From Ciona savignyi (Eukaryota; Chordata; Ascidiacea; Phlebobranchia; Cionidae), in assembly GCA_000149265.1 (NCBI GenBank), contig CH003086.1:361303-425302 (forward strand): a stretch of 64,000 bases of DNA. Direction: 5' to 3'. The translations under genes were made by a program, and so were the position numbers. Below are positions 1 to 13,500 of this stretch, in pieces. The notes beneath the pieces are model-generated. The model worked only from the letters and a program-made list of their open reading frames with translations, was not told the origin of the DNA and made no database searches. Position 1 is the stretch's first letter. Every line of letters begins with the position of its first letter.

Positions 1-86
1 TAGTTAATAATATGCAAAACACATGTGTCTATTCTTTAGTGCAGAGCATAACAGAACACACATCATGACAGGCTGTTACAAATGGA

Positions 87-3000
87 TTACACGCTAAGCA
101 AAAGAGCGACCCCGGAAAGAATCCATTTAGAGCGGGTTTCCCTTGATTTCAAGTTGAAAGTCCAGATAAATGTTGGTCCTCGTTCCCTCGTTCTGTACAG
201 AGGGCACTCGTACACGTTCTTAGTCTCAAGTCGGTCTACCAGGATCGCTTTAACAAACACAACCGGCACTGGCGCTGTAAGCTCCTTCAATCGAGCCTCA
301 GCAAGGAATCCTGTCAGATTGTTATAATTCCATTTAGTATTCCACAGAATAGAAAAGTTTAATTTAGTTGTGTAAATAGTTTCTTCATTACAAAACCAAA
401 GTTATTGGGACAATACCGTTGTTTAAGTATGTTATTAACGTATTAATCACTTATTTTACTTGGCATAATAAAAACTAATAACCCAGAGAAGTAACACTTT
501 TTTCACAACACTTAAAAGCGCACCTGTTTGTGTGTCCCATTTAGCGCCCTCCAAAAAAAGCCCATGAACATATGCGCCCTCTCGCGGTGGGTGGCTGAAG
601 TCTTCTTTTGATTTCTTTGTCACATCCACGGACAGCACCATCTTATCGAGCGGCCATTCGTTTTTCCGCGCCATGCTCTGGGAATACAGACACATCACAA
701 TGTTAATTCTACAGTGGTGATAAACACGAAGATGGGAAAGTTTCAAAATATCCCACGGTCATTCCTAGTATCGGATTACATACGTCATTCACAGTAGCGG
801 GTTGAATACTAAGTTTTTAAACGAACTATAATATATTTAAAGCTATTGGATTTGAAGTAACTTCCGGTTCATCAATATTTGGTACCTGTGAACTATATAA
901 TCAGCCACGCACAAACACTAATTGTTCAGATAAATTTGTAAAATTACGCCCAGAAAAACGACGTGATTTATGTTTCCAGTATATTAAGAAATCGACAGTA
1001 TCCCAAGCATTCATTTCATTTACGATATTTGTCTATTTTACATGCATACACGAGCACATATATACCAAGATACCTGCATAACTGCAGTTAGAAATGACTG
1101 CGGGTTAAACAAACCACCCAACCACACAACTGCTGGTAATATCAGGTCGTGGGTCCACGTATCAAGTTCTCTACATCGAACTAGCACATCTGCATACCTG
1201 CATAAAAAGCAATTACGAAAATACAATATGGGTCTAAGAGCTGTTAATTTTAATATTAAATATGGTAACGACATTGTTTTTTTCTATGTATTTGCACATG
1301 TTTCTAGATAAGATTGTCTAACTAAATGCCATCATTTCTCGTTTACTTTGTTTATGAAATAGACAATTTTTATTAAAACAAGTAGATATTAACACGATCG
1401 TCATATGTCATACGCATAATACCAAAACGGATTGGGATTATGATGTTACTAACTGTACTTTATACAAAAAAGATATTCATGTTAAAACTATACTTGGCCG
1501 TAAATCACAACAATTATCTTTATCTTGTCATACCTTTAAACCGTTTGAACATACTGCACGCGGGTAACTTACCACAGCCCAAGTGAGTACAACGACGGGT
1601 AAGAGATCCTCGACCACGAAGTTGGAACTTTATCAAGGAAAAGCGCGTTTTGTATTTCTTCCATTTCCGAACTGATGGTCAACTCACCCTTCAATCCCAG
1701 GTCCAGTTCTTTCAATGACCGCCTGCAAATGAAAGTATTAAATTAAGTCGTGAATATATAGTCAATCAAAAACAATGCAACGATGAGAAAACGTACCTTA
1801 TCTAAAATGGTAAACCTTTATCAATGCGAACTCTGATTAACCACACTAGTTTCCAAGTTATGAATAGTAAAAAAATAAATGTTAATTCCACAGAATTGTT
1901 ATGACTATATCAAAAAGTTTTACCTGCACACTGATATAGACATTTTGCACTACATATACCTTATCTCACGTATCAGAGTGTTCATTCGTTCACACTCTTG
2001 AAAGCACACGAGAATATATGGAGTTCTTTCTTGCGTCTTCGCTGTAATCTCTGCCATTGTAAACTCTTCCGGAAGTTTTTCCAGAATTTCATCCAATGAG
2101 GATTTCACCATTTCTTCCATACTTGAGTTGCTGTCGCCACCTTGTGAGCCTTCTCTGGGCTGAATTTCCAGTACGGTGCGGAAGAGGTGATCCGATGTGA
2201 CTGTGAGAATGCCGACCTCAGCGTTCGGATGCAAACCATATAGCACCGGACTCTCAGGAGGCAGCATCTCATCCACGTATCGGTGGTATCCTTTGTAGTC
2301 CATGTTCGGAGGCACAGGGAAGCCAGGACTTAAGAATAATTCAGAATCCAACTAAACATAATGAAAATAATCTGAGTTGATAGCGTAATTGGCTTTCATT
2401 GTTACCAAAAAGAATTTAAAAAGAAGACTTAAAATTACCAACAATAAACACATTAGCTACTTGGATATTGGCTTGTGGTATTCTATCGCTTACCCACATA
2501 ATAATAACATTAGTTTTTTACAACACCCCCACCCTGGAGATAAACACAAATACGTAGTAATTGCTCGAAGCACAAACAAAGGAATAATACATGTAAAAAT
2601 GAGTTAATGTATTTACCTGCTCCTGGTCCATATAGACTTCCAAGTAAGTTCTGCATAGTCTCCTGTCCCAGTCATCAGTGATATGACCGCCATACATGAT
2701 TTCACCAAACAAGTAACGTAGATCTGTCCAAGGAACCTGAAATTTGTGTTAAAAACAAGTTAATTTGTATACAGATTTATGGCCACGTTGGTTATTTGTT
2801 TTTAACTGTTGTTTTTACAACTGCTCTATTTTATGTGCTTGTTGACTAATTTCCACACAAGATATTTAACATAGAAAGAATTGAATCAGCGAATCCTAGA
2901 AAACGAATTCAAAATACTTACCTTCGGGTTAGCTTCAAGGTAGTTGTACAGAACATTAACTGAGATTGTAAGATCACCAGTGTTAAAAGGATAGGAACGA

Positions 3001-6000
3001 TTCCAGCCCTGTATGTTATAAATACATGCTTAATTCCTGGTAAAACACTATTCAATAGGAATAATTAATACTGCATGTTGGTTCAGTCCTACCATGTAGT
3101 TGGGCACAATTAGAGTCGCATAAAAAAGAGTCATTATTGCATAATAGCAGAGTAAGAGTTAGAAGAGGTGGTTATGCCCAACTGATAAAAGAGCCAATCA
3201 GCTTTTCGACCAATATTCTTGACAGTTGTATTGCTGAGTGCAGTATTTGCAGAATATTGAATTAAAAAACACTTTTTTAAAGAATGAAGTATTATGCAAT
3301 AATGCAACAGCTTTTCTGGTCCGACTTTTGCCTAAATCTTGTATTAATATCCTATCGTAACATGAAGAACACCAAAGGTTACCTGCGGACCAAACTTTCT
3401 TCTCTCAGCGACCGCAGAATGAAAATAACACAAGGAAAACAAGATTGACTTGAACTCACTTTCTTTAGCACACATTTCAAGAGTATCCTATAAAAAGAAA
3501 TATAATACCGGCTAGGTAGTTTAAAGTGTAACGTAACAGATTATAAATTGAAACACAAGAGATTAAACCTGCGGTGACCTAGTTTGTTCTATTCTTGGGT
3601 AGGATCCTTAGCGGAAATTGCCTAAACCCAGTGTATTTAAGGGTAAACAAAATGTGCAGTATGTCAGCATAGCAATCAATACACTTAAAAAGGTGGGTAC
3701 GGGATAATTTGACGAATAGCAATGTAATACATATAATTATCCTTTCTATTTAATCCCATCTTTAATTTGTGAGTTGTAACTCTTAGATACCTTTTAGTTA
3801 ATCCAATCATTATGGCTGCACAAGACATTTTTGTACCTGATTGAAGTTATCAAGTGCAGAATGAAGATTGGCCGTCATTCCTGTTGGGGGTTCATTTGTA
3901 ATCTTGATCGCATTTTCCAGGATACCTTGTGGAATGACGTGCATGTCTGCTGTTGGAGGGGGTTCCGCACTGATGAACACTCGGTAATTAGGATGAGCTG
4001 TCTCAGCGTTTGTCTCCATAAGATCATCAAGGCGAGAGAGCCATTTTGCTAAAAACAGAAAGTGTAAGATGAAAATTACCATTTTCATCGGCAGTGAATG
4101 AAAGTCCTACAATATAGAATATGAGCTACTGGTATCAAGCCTGTTTACCACGTTTTATTTTTTCTATGATTATTTTTTACATACTTTCCAGGTATTTTTT
4201 AAATTAAACTTCAAAACCAACTCTAAACGTGATAACACACTTTCTTTCACAAGAAACCTACCAACAAGGTGTACGTTTTGCAGTACAACCCAGTGACCGT
4301 GATGTGCAGCGACACCAAGTGCCTCCTCTGCAACCACTTCTTGTCCTTGTCCGAGAGAAACATTGTGGAAATTCTTTTCCTCATTCGAGTAGCCAAGTTT
4401 CTTACCTGAGTAAGAAAAGGTCGATTGTAATTTCTCAAAGATCAATTACCTGTCGCTTTACTTGGATTCACGATAAATAAATATATATATCATAAGCAAA
4501 GAAAGCTGACAAGTTACACAATAATTTAGTTAATACTACCAAGAGCTTCAACATCTTTAAGTGGATCAACACCCGGAGACAGAACAAAGAGATTGGAATT
4601 GATTTTGAGCTTTCATCAAAAGTTTTTTTGATTTCGATTGCTCGGTTTTCCACATACTTTCCACCTAACTGCATTTCAATGAACACTCTGGAAAATAAAC
4701 AGAAACAATCATTATTGATGATAAATGATTTAACACGTGGTCTTAAGCAAGTTGGTTGTGTTCTTAGGCATGTCCCAGACCTCACCTAAACAGAGTAGTA
4801 ATAGGTTGAACATTTTTTAGGGATTGTTTTGCCACACTTTTATAGTAATGAATATTAGAGCAATTAGTTTAAAACAAGCAAAATTACAGTGTAGTTAAAA
4901 CATTGCGAGCATCCAATATTATGCTGTATTAATTAAAATTAAGATTATATTCTAATACCTCAAAGCATAGGTCATCCTATCTGGTCTCAATGTTCGGAGG
5001 ATGCAGAGTTGTTGGATTATTGGTTTGTTCTTCCACTCCTGAGGAAGCTTTTCTTTTTCTGGAGCCTCGCTGTCAACCAACTTTTTCCACCGCTTCGGTG
5101 ATCCCTCAATGTCGCGATCCAAGTTAAGAAATTCATCGAGAAGGGACATTGCTTTGATGACTCCCCAAGCCTAAAATGTTGATTTTGGATAGTTAATATA
5201 GTTTTGGATAAGTAAAATTCTAATGAGCTGCTTTAAAATTTATTCCAACCATAATAAAAGCTCACATGCACAGGCATCTATACCAAAAAAAAATTCCATC
5301 CATGGGACCAAAGCAACCCACTACATGACTTCCATCATAATAGGCTAATATAAGAGATTGTTTGGAAATCTTAACTAAGGTTTAATTATCCCAGCGCAAA
5401 TACGTATTCAAGCTTTAGCCAAAAATTTTTGGGGATTGAACTGGAGAAAATAAGCTCCAAATTGAAATATTTTAGATTAATTTAAAAAAAAGTTGCAAAA
5501 ATTATTATGTCAAGATAATTTATATAGATATCTAAAAGTTCTAAAATAATTTTAACAGTGTGTTTTACCTTATTTTTTATTGTCAATAATATTATACACA
5601 TTCTGTCCGGCCCGTTGGTCTAACGGTTAAGTGCGTCGCCTTTCAATCAAAAGGTTGAAGGTGCGAAACTGGTCGCTAGCTAGTCGGTTGTGTCCTTGGG
5701 CAAGGCACTTTACGGACATTGCCTGAGCCCAGCGGATTAATGGGTTCTACCAAATTGAAGGAACATGTCTATCATATACAACACACTGCAATAGCTCCGG
5801 TAACCCGACGATGGGCGCGAGGTGATCTGACGATTGCCCGTGTGTTAACCCCCTTGGTTTTCCCATTCACGGGGATAAAGATGAATATCCTATCCTATCA
5901 AGAAACTCAAAGATTTTGGAAAGACAATTAATAGAGATGGCCCAAGGTAAATGGATTAATGGGTTCTTTTAAAATAAACAGTTATGATGTGTAATCAACT

Positions 6001-7521
6001 GATAATCGGTGTGACAGCAGTAGTAATTGTGAATGATAAAATGTGATAATATTTCATGGGACTAAACACAGAGAGCGCTTCGACTAATAATGAAAAACAA
6101 CTATTTAGTGATGCTGTTTGACATTTTTCTGGATAAAGGGTTTATTTTTTATTTACAATTTATGAATCTATTATGGAGCCAGACAATACAATATTTTGGC
6201 TCCCAGAAAATTTGTGTTCTACCTGGTTAGTAAGAAAGTCCACAGGACTGGTCATGGGTTGGCCGGTTGGGAAACGAAGCAAAGTTTCCAAATCTTTTGA
6301 TGAAATAGCACCACACATCTGTAGAACTTGAAAGGTAACCTGAAAGGAGTCTTTTATCATTGTTATCCTTTTACTAACAAGTAGCTGGGTTCGAAAATAT
6401 AACCTTCCAGCAATACAATGTCCAACTTGGCCACCCACATGGATGGTTAAAGTCTAATTTCCATAATATAATTACAACTTCTATTTTAGTTATCGTACAC
6501 TACATTTGTAATGAATAATTTAAAATAGACGGTTGGACATTAAATTTGTTTGGTTGTGGTCCTGTGGGAAGAGCTGTAAGTGATGATGCAAAAACTACAA
6601 AAATTTGCTAAAATACCAATGCTGTGAATATCAACTTGTCTTTTTCAAAGAGTCCTCGACTGGTGTATGCAAATGTTTCATATGTCACGCTATCAATCAA
6701 ACTCATCACACGTTCGTCAACTGCTTCAAACTTTTCCGTTAGCTCAATCGATCGAATAAACACTCCTTTGAAAGCCTTGAATATATTGAGGTTATTATTG
6801 TTGGTGGTGCCTTTGAAGTAAGCAGCAAGGTAAGCATCTAGTTTTGTTGTTTGTACATTATGACATGGTAAAAGCAAGTCATCCTTTTTGCAGTCCAGCT
6901 TCTAAACATACCTGTAAACTGAAAGCAAAAATTAACACCAACCTTGAGTGAAAACTGATAGATCGGGTTGATCTTGTGCAGGTCATTAAGTATGAAATAG
7001 AGAAGTGAAGCACGAACTGCTACAGGTCTGTAGTGCTCTCTTGCCTCATTTATCTTAATCTCATTGTGTTTTGCTTCCCGAACTTTTACCTAGATATTTA
7101 AAGATAACTTATAATAAGGGTTGTTCATGACATACACCAAAACATGACAGATCAACAAAAATCATACAACTGCCGGTTGTTCCCAGTTAGGTGACACTCA
7201 TTGGAACTACAATAAAATAAGAATGTCTCATGCTTTTGCATTTTCAAGCACCACAATAAAACACATTTTTAAACATCTCAAAGTAAACTTTCTATTTCGG
7301 CTTTATACATTTTGATTAGAACAGCACCATGCCACACATTATGCTACGAATTATAATAAAACCTCAATTTCCTCCGAGGTCCTCTTTGTGTGCTCCAGAT
7401 TCTCCACAAGTTCCACGTCCCCGAGGAAGTTTCCCTCAGCAGCAGATAACCTGCTCAGGAGGTTGTCCTCCAACTTCTTCAGAGTTATTTTAAAATCGTT
7501 TTGATGTTTGGTCAACTCAAC
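87..7521 (-). other. DNAH17: Dynein exons 73-88: AAA6 and C-terminal domain
   Basis: Exons 7363-7521, 6943-7089, 6617-6775, 6223-6339, 4959-5170, 4540-4687, 4262-4405, 3837-4048, 3383-3487, 2922-3008, 2617-2736, 1960-2351, 1573-1722, 1074-1197, 524-677, 87-310. Motifs include [135 protein letters not shown] and [13 protein letters not shown]. Exon 78 (4540-4687) switches frame between SSKSIPI and [15 protein letters not shown], as a one-base loss would cause. All other junction phases agree. Confidence 0.93.
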
Positions 7522-10500
7522 CTAGAAAATCAAAAGTAATTGATATGTAAAACATTTTAATTGTTAAGTGAAAATTTTAACATGGTTGGATTTCAACAAT
7601 AGATTTCAACAATAGAATATTGTTAGAGTCATATTTACTATACAAAACTGTGCTATGTTTTTTTTTAATATTAATCATACATGCCGATTGATATGAAGAC
7701 TATGATTGTTTTTTGTTGTTGTTTGTTTTCGTGTTATCCTCGAAAAGATACATTGTTGTTTATTGTATTTTAGATGTACCAATTTTTACATTGAAAATTT
7801 ATTTGTGTGTTTCCATAAACTATTATTACCACCTGCCACATATGTTCAATAAATCTAATATTATATGCTGCTAATTATCTGGTTGTAATTTTTGCACAGT
7901 TTGATCATGAATCAAATCCAACCAAGACTGCTAAACTCAAATCCTTACTCAATGAAGTCATGCTATGAATTTAAATGTGTATAACAACATGTGTTTAAAT
8001 ATCACTATATGATCATTTTTTCTTAGAATTTTAAACAATTGCCAAAATAGTCGCTAATGAAAAATCCTTAAACCTTTAGCTGTTCCAGGTCAGGCCTCTC
8101 CAGGCTGACTACATTAGCAAGCAGTTGATCTTCTAAGCCATCTCGTGTCACTGTGAAGTTGATCAGTGTCGTTTGAGCTTGCATCTCTGGCTTGTAATGG
8201 GGATTTGCTAACTTGGTTTGCAAAATCAGCCTGACATTAAAAAAATTATGTTATTATTGTATAGCACATAAAATTTTTGTGGAATGCCAAGAAAGCCTAG
8301 TTATCTTTATATACTGGGTGTTAAAAACATGTGCATTTAAAGTTCATATCAAGTCTTAATGCAACTCACCAACATTAAAAGATATGTTAAATTTGGTCAA
8401 TTGTTTACTATAACTTTTAAGTTTAAAAGACACATTTTATTGCATTGTGTCAAGGCAATACATATTAAATATCTCAATATGAACACGACTAAATACAATT
8501 TTGGTCTATTTACATACTTGAAATCTCTATGATATTCCACCTCTTTCTCTCCAATCTTGATGTATTTTCCTTTCTTTATTGTGTTTCTACCGAGTAGAGG
8601 CTGAAGAACTGGGTCAATAGATTCACCAATATTTTCTATTAGAACTTTTTCACCTGATTAAAGTGAAAGACAAAATTTATATTAAGTGTTGTATTATTCT
8701 TAATTTGATTGTTATACGCAAATATTTACCCTCAGACACGCTTTTTTCGATCACATCCAGGTATCCCTTTCGTCCCATCTGTACGATTTTGAGGTCATCG
8801 CCATAGTGAGCTTTGATCCATTTCACACCCTTATAAAAAAATTAAATTGTAAAGCTACTGGTATGTGTTAAAAAGTTTATCAAAGATAAAACAAAACATT
8901 TAACATGTGTGTATAAGCATTGTTATTTGCAATCAAGATGTACCTGACTAATAATATATATACCATATAAATATGTGAGTAATATATATGTGTTAGTCCT
9001 ATTTTGTAAAATGATTATCAACTTATTCTACGCACTTGAAGTGTGGGGATCCACAATTAGAGGGCCACCGTTTACAGTATGATAATACGGCAGCATTTTC
9101 TGATGACATTCGATCAGATGGAAGATTTTCATTGTTCCAAGAGGCAATGGTAGCATCATCCACCAGAAGATCAATTGGATCAAGTCCTATTATGTTTTAT
9201 CTTGTTATTTTAGAAAAACCAGACAACAATTAATCTAATTGCACATTTTAAACAAAACATCAAAAATATAACAACAGTGTTTCTATCAATGCCCTACAGT
9301 ATTTGGCATTTACTAAGTTATAACGACATTTATTCCCAACACAATGAGCCAATGCTCATTATGAAGTACATTGTGTATATCTTACCATGAGTAAGAGGTA
9401 TTCTAAACTTTTGCCGATGTAAGAAAGGCAGCCATTGTTTGTTTAAGAGTTCCACCCGGTATGGTTTAGTGAAATAGCCGAGATATGATACAAATGCTGC
9501 AGTGAGAAGGACATCCCCACTCAGTGTTTGTTTTTTAGTTTGCAGGGATTTCACGGATGCAGACCAACGAATTTCTTCACTTTGTAAACCTTTAACCAAC
9601 CTAAAAAAATAAACATAAAATTAAACATTTAACAAAAAAAAGAATATCCAAACCTAAATCTATTTTACTATTAATAAAAATTTAAAGAATATATGAATTG
9701 GATAGAGAAGAATACCTATTGGCCAAAGTGATTGTTTTTGCGGTTTGGGCAACCTCGTTACTGCATTTTATCTTTTCAGCTGTTGCCTCCTCAAACTGTG
9801 TTGTTAATTCATGAAGATCTTGGTTAAGCCCTGCAACCTTATTCCTGATTGCTTTTAACTTCGTTTCGTGCAGATTCCAACTCAAGGTTTGCAGCTGCCA
9901 AAGCTTTTCGCTTCTGGTTCAACATCACAATACACATCATACCTGAGGTAATGGAAACATTTTTATTTTTTATAATTTAGTAAATGTTATTATTATTACC
10001 GCTATAAAGTTTGAACACTTTGTAAATATGAATTTAAATACAAAAATCACTGACCAACGAACAATGTTAACGACCCAAGCACACAACCCTGCTGCAGCAA
10101 AGGATTTAGTTCGAACAGTATCGGGTTTGAAATCAGGATCCTCCATGTACTGACGGGTGGCTTTGAGGCTGTTTTCATGTATGTGCTCTTTGTCATAGTT
10201 GATCAAGGTATCAAGGAACTGCTCAACCTAAATTAACAATTTAATGAAATTTCAAAATTATTAATATTTAACTAAAAACATGTATGACTCATACTTAAAA
10301 TTTATATTTTATTATTTAAGCATGATCCTGACCTAGTCAATGTAGGTACCTTACTACTTAGTGGCTCCAATGAAAGGGAAATATACGACTTTAATAAAAT
10401 CACACTGACCATGCCCATAAAGACTTTAGATGCTTTCCAGCTTCTATCTCTTGGTATCTTTCCATCTTTAGAACAAAGACACATCACAGCAGCAGTAACG

Positions 10501-13500
10501 TTGCTGACACCTGGTGGTGGCTGGGCAAATGACTTTAATTCCGTTAGATTATTCCTGTTGAGTGTGTTAAGTGCATTGGTAGCAGCTAAAAGGGCCGGTT
10601 CAGCTTTTGCCAATTCTTCTTCGCACTGGCGTTGGCTTTCTGCTACCTCTGCCGCAATTATGGCAACCTAAAAACAATTTATTCTTAAAGACCTGTTTGC
10701 AATTATGGGATAAATGTTTAAAAATGTGAATCAACAAAAAGAATTTCATATTATGAAGTGTCACAGAAAATTTATGGCTAGATATGTTTGACAGTTTGCT
10801 ATAGTAAAATATTGTGAGTGAGTAGTAGACTTGTCCTTAGTCTGTAAAAAATGTTTCTTCCACCTTTCTTTCTTCCTCATCAGCCACCTCTTTTTCTGAT
10901 CCAACTTTGTCAGTCTGTTGACCCACATTTGAAAGAAGTTTTTCGGTTGTTTCGCTTCTAGATTTCAACTCAACCTCCTGTGCAGCTAGTTTGGCTTTCA
11001 AGTCATCAACCTTTTAGGAATTTAAAATGTAAGGATTTAAACATGTATGTATTTATGTAATTTTTACATCTTTTAATAATTAATAAATTTTTTTAATGGT
11101 TTTTCTTCAATTGACAGGCATATTCAACCACTAGTTCATTAGTAAGAAATGGTTATCCAATTTGGGAACAACTTTCAGTATTCCTAACTGGCATGCTGAT
11201 AATTTGTCTTGACCTTGGATTTTTCCTATAACGAAAGGATCAAGGAGAATATCCAACAAGACATAAAAGGAAAAATATAAAGCGCGTTTTAAGCATAAAA
11301 TATATAGATAGGCTATGCGTTCCTAAATATTAAAAAAAATTGCTAGACACTTAAAACCAACATAAATTGACAGAGTATTTTATATGAACCAAAATATTAA
11401 AATTATTAAACTAATAATTAACTTTATCAAAAGGAGGGAAATGTCCAACCAAGAGAAATCTTTTTTAGGTGTTAGCTAAAACGTATTAAATATGCAATAA
11501 AAAATTAAGGAAAATTACACAAGAATTCTTGACAGACTCGATAACGCAATTATAATACAATATAATGACTATTATGAATCAGTTGGTAACTCGTGTAAAA
11601 GCCCCTAGATGCTTTACACTTTCAATTAGACATTAAATTTTGATTAGGTAACCAGGATTTCAAATAATGGTAGTTAACACATGTTTGTCACCCTTTAGTT
11701 TTTAGAAAAAACAGAACGTTTGACCGGTTAGTCTGGTGGTTTAGTGCGGCGCCTTTCAGCTAAAAGGTTGTGAAACAGGTCGCCAGCCAGTCGGTTGTGT
11801 CCTTGGGCAAGGCACTTAACAGACATCGCCTGAACCCAGCGAATTACTGGGTTCTGCTCCAGTAACCCGACAGTGGGCGCAAGGTGATTTGACGATTGAC
11901 CGTGTGTTAACCTCCTTGGTTTTTCCACGGGGATAAACATGAATATCCTATCCTAACGTTGTTAAAACATACAAATGACAAAGTTAAGTAACAGAACAGA
12001 CATGGATAGAAAACGTAAAATTTATATTCAAATAGTTTTAAATTGAACGTGAAAAATTGTTTGCTGTTATACCAAACTAAGTTTTTTATTTGCTAAATTA
12101 ATATATACAATACAACAGATCAATAATAACAAGCCATTACCTGGTCCGCTGTGTTCTGCAGCTTCAGGAGACCATTTTCAAGTCGATCCATTTTGCTATT
12201 TAGTTCAGTGGTTGTGTGTTTTACCAGGTGCTTGTAAAGGTCAATTTGTTCCAAAAAACTTTTTGGAGTTGTATAATTGAACCTGAAGAAAAAAAACGAT
12301 TTTTAGGGATATAAAAAAATAAAACAGAAAGCAAAAAGCCAAAACAACACAGTTTATTTCAGAATTCAGGCGGTCCTCAGAATAAATTTTATCTTAATAT
12401 TAAAATGCTGTTGCCTACTGACATACCTTCGTTCATTATTCTTGTATTGCTGGCTGACAATGTTTACAGATTCGTGAGCAAATGCCATAAACTTTGCAAT
12501 ACTGTCTATCACTGTTTCTTCCCCTTCTACTTGAGATTCTTTTAAAATAATTTATTCAAAGATAAAATACTAATGATATTTGGAATATGAGAAACATGTG
12601 TCTTGGGGATGGAAAATGCATGGCGCATCAAAACACTGTCAACACCACTTCGTCTCCACAGTCAGGTTACTAGAAATTGGCAGCGCGCTAATTATGATGG
12701 AGACATTAAGACAGTTTTTAGCTGATTAAATCAATTGGTTCATGCAACGATCACTAAGTACCTTCCACAAGTATACAATTAATAAGCTAGGCACTGGTGT
12801 CCATTCCAACACCTTTGGCTTACAGACATGTAAATAACGAACTAACATGGTAGACAAATAATATTCTATTTGGTTAACGAGATAACACAACAGCAAATAG
12901 GATGGTTAGAAGTGAATGGTTTTGAAGTATGTAAGAACATGTTACAACATAGGCATTCTTTGTGTGACTGCATTTGTTGTAGTGCAATAAATACAATAGA
13001 TGATGACAACCCACCAATTTGGTTTAACCAACGTTACTTTGCCAAAGATCACATGATCCTGTGTATGTAAAATATGTAAAAAAATAGAAAAATTTTATGT
13101 TATTTACCCTCCGAAGATGGTCCAATCTTTTCAATCTCAGAAACAAATCTTCTGCTGACACTCACAAGTGCCTCATGTGGCCAACCATGGAACCAATCAA
13201 TGCAACAACAATTCACCAATGCTGGAAATTTCCGGGCACGAACTCGAAGTGTAGAGCCAACAGGTGAAAAGCATAGCACAATCTGTCAAATGGTTATATC
13301 ATTTGTTTATATAGAGGATTTTACTCTTTTTGTTCCAAATAGGACTAAGAATGATAGCATAAATAAAATATTCAAAAAATAGAAAAAGATATTGTTGTAA
13401 AGTAAGTTGTAACATGGCTAATCATTCCAATACCCCACACCCATAATTTCATTGCCACTGTTGTTGATTCGTATTTAAAATTCGATAGTTTTTAAATAAT

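Noticed and set aside
5605-5680. A tRNA gene
   Set aside because: A and B box-like words are present, but there is no cloverleaf and the same head recurs with a long SINE body elsewhere.
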